Assembly: GCA_937958665.1 (NCBI GenBank)
Contig: CALGNM010000241.1
Span: 1-7,373 of the forward strand
Reading direction: 5' to 3'
Length of the DNA stretch: 7,373 nucleotides
From: an uncultured bacterium
GTDB lineage: Bacteria; Edwardsbacteria; AC1; EtOH8
Of this stretch, positions 5,187 through 7,373 are shown piece after piece. Position 1 is the first letter of the stretch; the number at the start of each line of letters is the position of its first letter. Both the position numbers and the translations under genes were made by a program. The notes under the pieces were generated by a model, which saw only the letters and a program-made list of their open reading frames with translations, was not told where the DNA came from and searched no databases.

Positions 5187-5215
5187 ATTATAACAGCCGG
5201 AAGGATTATTGTCAA
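5187..5215 (-). promoter_or_regulatory. Perfect-consensus sigma70 promoter for the ptsN-ktrBA operon
   Basis: The minus strand carries TTGACA (5215-5210), a 17-base spacer and TATAAT (5192-5187), all twelve positions matching consensus. The -35 overlaps the nadB stop codon (5214-5212). Predicted start is at 5180-5179, giving an ~83-base leader with the stem-loop. Such a promoter should be strong unless repressed. Confidence 0.85.
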
Positions 5216-6804
5216 GCAAAATCGCCCCCGCCCTGATGGACCATGGTGTCACGGCGGTAACCGGCATCATTGGTCTGGGGATGGTCCTGGTTGAAGTGCA
5301 ACCCCCTCGATTCCTTGCGCCGGGCGGCGCAGTCGATTATCAGGCCGGCCAGGCTTATCAGGTTCCTCAGCTCCACCAGTCCAGGAGTGACCCGGTACTT
5401 CCAGTAGTAGTCCTTCACGTCGTCATTTATGGCCTGCAGCCGGCGGGCGGCCATCTGAAGCCGGCCATCGGACCGGACTATCCCCACATAGTTCCACATC
5501 AACAGCCGGACGGCGTGCCGGTTATGGCTGACCACCACCCTCTCCCGGCTCTGCACCGACCCCACATAGTCCCAGGGGGCCACCTCCTGCGGGGCCGCCA
5601 TCTCCTGTCCGGCCGCCTGGGCCGCCCGGGCCGCGAACACCAGGGCTTCCAGCAGTGAGTTGGAGGCCAGCCGGTTGGCGCCATGAACCCCGGTGCAGGC
5701 GGTCTCCCCCGCCGAGTACAGGCGAGCAATGTCGCTGCGGCCCCACAGATCGGTCTTGACCCCGCCGCATAAGTAGTGGGCCGCCGGCACCACCGGGATC
5801 GAGCCTTTGCCGGGATCGACCAAGCGCTGGGTGCATCCCTCGAAAATGTTGGGAAAACGGGTCCTGAACTTTTCCCGGCCGATGGCCGAGATATCCAGGT
5901 AAACACAGGGATCCCCCGACGTCTTGAGCTCGGAATCTATGGCCCTAGCCACCACATCACGGGGGGCCAGGTCGGCCTTTTGATGATATTCCGGCATGAA
6001 CCTTTTGCCCTGCCGATTAACCAACACTCCGCCTTCCCCCCGAACCGCTTCGGAAATGAGGAAGGACCTTTCGTTCTCTTCGAACGAAGGTTGGTAAAGG
6101 GTGGTGGGATGGAATTGGACGAACTCCAGATTGGCCACGGAGGCCCCGGCCCGGTAGGCCATGGCGATGCCGTCGCCGGTGGCGATGGCCGGGTTGGTGG
6201 TGTGCAGATAGACCTGCCCGCCGCCGCCGGTGGCCAGAAAGGTTATTCCGGCGGAATATCCTTCGATCTGACCGCTCCTGATGTCCAGGACGTAGGCCCC
6301 CAGGCATTCCGTTTTCCCAGCCGCTTTTACCACGATCAGATCTATGGCCAGGTGATGCTCCAGAACAGTGATGTTGGAATGCTCCCGTGTCTTGGCCACC
6401 AATGCCCTCTCGATCTCCAACCCAGTGTAGTCCTTGGCGTGGACGATCCTTCTCTTGGAATGGCCTCCCTCCTTGCCCAGATCCAGGGATCCTTCTTCGG
6501 TCACGGTGAAATCCACCCCCATCCGGGACAGCTCGCTTACCAACGCCGGTCCCTCGCTGACCATGGCCCGGACCGCCTCCGGATCGCACAGCCCGGCCCC
6601 GGCCTCGATGGTATCGCGGATGTGGTCATCGATGCCGTCATCGGAGCCGAACACCGCCGCCACACCGCCCTGGGCATAGTTGGTGTTGGACTCGGTGTCG
6701 TCCTTCTTGGTAACGATGGTCACCCGTCCGTGCTGGGCTGCCTTGAGAGCGAAGGTCAGCCCGGCGATGCCGGAACCTATGACCAGAAAATCTGTAGCTG
6801 GCAT
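5212..6804 (-). CDS. nadB: L-aspartate oxidase, first step of de novo NAD synthesis
   Basis: This 530-residue flavoenzyme oxidises L-aspartate to iminoaspartate, which NadA condenses with dihydroxyacetone phosphate to quinolinate. In anaerobes fumarate can replace oxygen as electron acceptor. The FAD Rossmann motif GSGIAGL is at 10-16. The conserved core segments of the succinate dehydrogenase flavoprotein superfamily are all visible: TNYAQGG (41-47), EGGHSKRRIVHA (112-123), HPTT (232-235), EAVRGEGGVLVN (252-263), the catalytic arginine in APRDVV (R282), the catalytic histidine in PAAHYLCGG (H343) and GANRLASNSLLEALVF (375-390). The C-terminal domain ends ARRKESRGLHF (494-504), the usual NadB signature. 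Length is normal (about 535). The ATG at 6804 is supported by the N-terminal flavin motif, although no good Shine-Dalgarno precedes it. Neither nadA nor nadC is nearby. Confidence 0.97.
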   Translation of the reverse strand: MPATDFLVIGSGIAGLTFALKAAQHGRVTIVTKKDDTESNTNYAQGGVAAVFGSDDGIDDHIRDTIEAGAGLCDPEAVRAMVSEGPALVSELSRMGVDFTVTEEGSLDLGKEGGHSKRRIVHAKDYTGLEIERALVAKTREHSNITVLEHHLAIDLIVVKAAGKTECLGAYVLDIRSGQIEGYSAGITFLATGGGGQVYLHTTNPAIATGDGIAMAYRAGASVANLEFVQFHPTTLYQPSFEENERSFLISEAVRGEGGVLVNRQGKRFMPEYHQKADLAPRDVVARAIDSELKTSGDPCVYLDISAIGREKFRTRFPNIFEGCTQRLVDPGKGSIPVVPAAHYLCGGVKTDLWGRSDIARLYSAGETACTGVHGANRLASNSLLEALVFAARAAQAAGQEMAAPQEVAPWDYVGSVQSRERVVVSHNRHAVRLLMWNYVGIVRSDGRLQMAARRLQAINDDVKDYYWKYRVTPGLVELRNLISLAGLIIDCAARRKESRGLHFNQDHPQTNDAGYRRDTMVHQGGGDFA

Positions 6805-6838
6805 AAATCGGTCAACTGATCATTAGCCTGATGGAAAG

Positions 6839-6863
6839 TAAACCGTCACAGGGTGACGGTTTA
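6839..6863. promoter_or_regulatory. Perfect inverted repeat, candidate operator of nadB
   Basis: TAAACCGTCA (6839-6848) and TGACGGTTTA (6854-6863) are exact reverse complements around a 5-base centre. The centre's outer bases also pair. The right arm overlaps the candidate nadB -10 element, the position expected for a repressor site. An alternative is a leader hairpin or a terminator of the cdsA transcript, though only a weak T-rich tail (TTTACTTT) follows on the minus strand. The binding protein is unknown. Confidence 0.6.
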
Positions 6864-6868
6864 TAGCA
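6860..6868 (-). promoter_or_regulatory. Extended -10 promoter upstream of nadB
   Basis: On the minus strand TGC-TATAAA (6868-6860) is an extended -10 (TGn-TATAAA, five of six). No convincing -35 is seen 17 bases upstream. Transcription would start near 6853, within the palindrome, and leave a leader of about 50 bases before the ATG. Confidence 0.45.
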
Positions 6869-6926
6869 CAGGTTGTCATTTTTCGGATTTTCATTCTGCC
6901 CCTAAACCTGGAGATAGCCCCAAAGA

Positions 6927-6936
6927 TTGATATCAA
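6927..6936. repeat. 10-bp perfect palindrome TTGATATCAA
   Basis: It is an isolated, perfectly symmetric 10-mer in the cdsA-nadB gap, about 60 bp upstream of the candidate nadB -10. It could be an additional regulator site. A 10-bp palindrome can also occur by chance, so support is weak. Confidence 0.25.
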
Positions 6937-6977
6937 CGCAAAGCTGTACCCCGGAGTTTTGAGTCTAAGGCAATGTG

Positions 6978-7329
6978 TCACCCTATCACCAACAGCCGGA
7001 AATACCAGTATACAAAGGGTATCACGAACAGCATGCTGTCGAAGCGGTCCAGTATCCCGCCGTGGCCCGGCAGCAGAGTCCCGGTGTCCTTGACCTGGGC
7101 ATCCCGCTTGAACAGGGACTCCACCAGATCGCCCAAGGTGCCCAGCACCACCGCTCCCGCCGCCACCAGCAGAGCATCAGCCGGCGATATCTCCCACAGC
7201 CACCACCGCTGCAGCAGGAAGGCGGCGCCCAAGGTCACCACCAGACCGCCGGCCAGCCCCTCGATTGACTTCTTGGGGCTGACATGCGGAGCCAGAGGAT
7301 GCCTGCCCAGCAACATCCCGGTGAAGTAA
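6978..7329 (-). CDS. cdsA: Phosphatidate cytidylyltransferase (CDP-diacylglycerol synthase), 3' part only
   Basis: The visible 116 residues are the C-terminal part of CdsA, an inner-membrane enzyme of about 260-280 residues that makes CDP-diacylglycerol from phosphatidate and CTP for phospholipid synthesis. The fragment opens YFTGMLLGRHPLAPHVSPKK, matching the conserved AYFxGRxxGxxxLxPxxSPKK region. The complete CdsA signature lies at visible residues 71-97: SLFKRD, then VKD, then LLPGHGGILDRFD with the metal-binding KD and D-R-x-D residues. Hydrophobic segments flank it (about 24-45, 50-67, 99-114). The methionine at 7316 is internal and not the start. The reading frame continues upstream to 7329, where the adapter begins, so the missing 5' portion is an artefact of assembly rather than a biological truncation. 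TGA at 6980-6978 is the natural end. Confidence 0.95.
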
Positions 7330-7373
7330 AGATCGGAAGAGCGTCGTGTAGGGAAAGAGTGTAGATCTCGGTG
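7330..7373. other. Illumina sequencing adapter left on the contig end
   Basis: The final 44 bases begin AGATCGGAAGAGCGTCGTG and continue to the end as the reverse complement of the Illumina TruSeq universal adapter. The sequence is synthetic and should be trimmed. Any feature called across 7329/7330 is false. Confidence 0.97.

Noticed and set aside
5776-6819. 347-codon open frame on the plus strand
   Set aside because: It is antisense to the N-terminal two thirds of nadB, whose FAD and catalytic motifs are unambiguous. The translation is Gly/His/Pro-rich shadow sequence.
6978-7316. Complete 112-residue CDS starting at the methionine at 7316
   Set aside because: That methionine is internal to CdsA; conserved residues continue upstream (YFTG) until the adapter junction.

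Overview
The window looks like a metagenome-assembled contig from an uncultured, probably Gram-negative bacterium of the Fibrobacteres-Chlorobi-Bacteroidetes-like candidate phyla (TA06, WOR-3, Edwardsbacteria or Cloacimonetes type). The lineage guess rests on a secreted protein with a NYPNPF...G-IY...TRKI-type C-terminal sorting domain (Por/T9SS or FlgD-like) next to GC-rich housekeeping genes. No rRNA or tRNA is present, so the assignment is an inference. All real genes lie on the minus strand, so transcription runs from the high-coordinate end to the low-coordinate end. The last 44 bases (7330-7373) are Illumina adapter sequence, not genome. They cut the first gene artificially.

In transcription order the layout is as follows. 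(1) 7329-6978 is the C-terminal third of CdsA, the CDP-diacylglycerol synthase of phospholipid synthesis. (2) A 173-bp gap holds an extended -10 promoter overlapped by a near-perfect palindrome, then nadB (6804-5212), L-aspartate oxidase of de novo NAD synthesis. (3) A perfect-consensus sigma70 promoter (TTGACA-17-TATAAT), whose -35 overlaps the nadB stop codon, is followed by a 13-bp leader hairpin. It drives a tight four-gene operon: a PtsN-like phosphotransferase EIIA protein (5096-4557), the K+ channel subunit KtrB/TrkH (4560-3163, ATGA overlap), the K+ gating subunit KtrA/TrkA (3114-2425, with a second near-consensus promoter directly upstream) and a small TPR protein (2406-2110). The operon looks like a potassium-uptake module with its own phosphorylation-state regulator.

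(4) A 220-bp gap with several inverted repeats precedes an AT-rich gene (1889-492). It encodes an exported protein with seven copies of a RND...NR-[IVL]-Y repeat, most simply a seven-bladed beta-propeller, plus the C-terminal sorting domain. (5) Its stop codon coincides with the first bases of what looks like the terminal inverted repeat of an IS3-family element. Only the end of that element and the first ~33 codons of orfA survive (494-316). (6) Beyond the remnant, 105-305 is an array of nine 21-bp repeats in exact phase with no indels, each centred on a TAACC-NN-GGTTA dyad. After it comes a nested inverted repeat at 21-102.

The most unusual items are the phased 21-bp array, the RND-repeat propeller protein, the ptsN-ktrB-ktrA-TPR operon, and the candidate operator over the nadB promoter.
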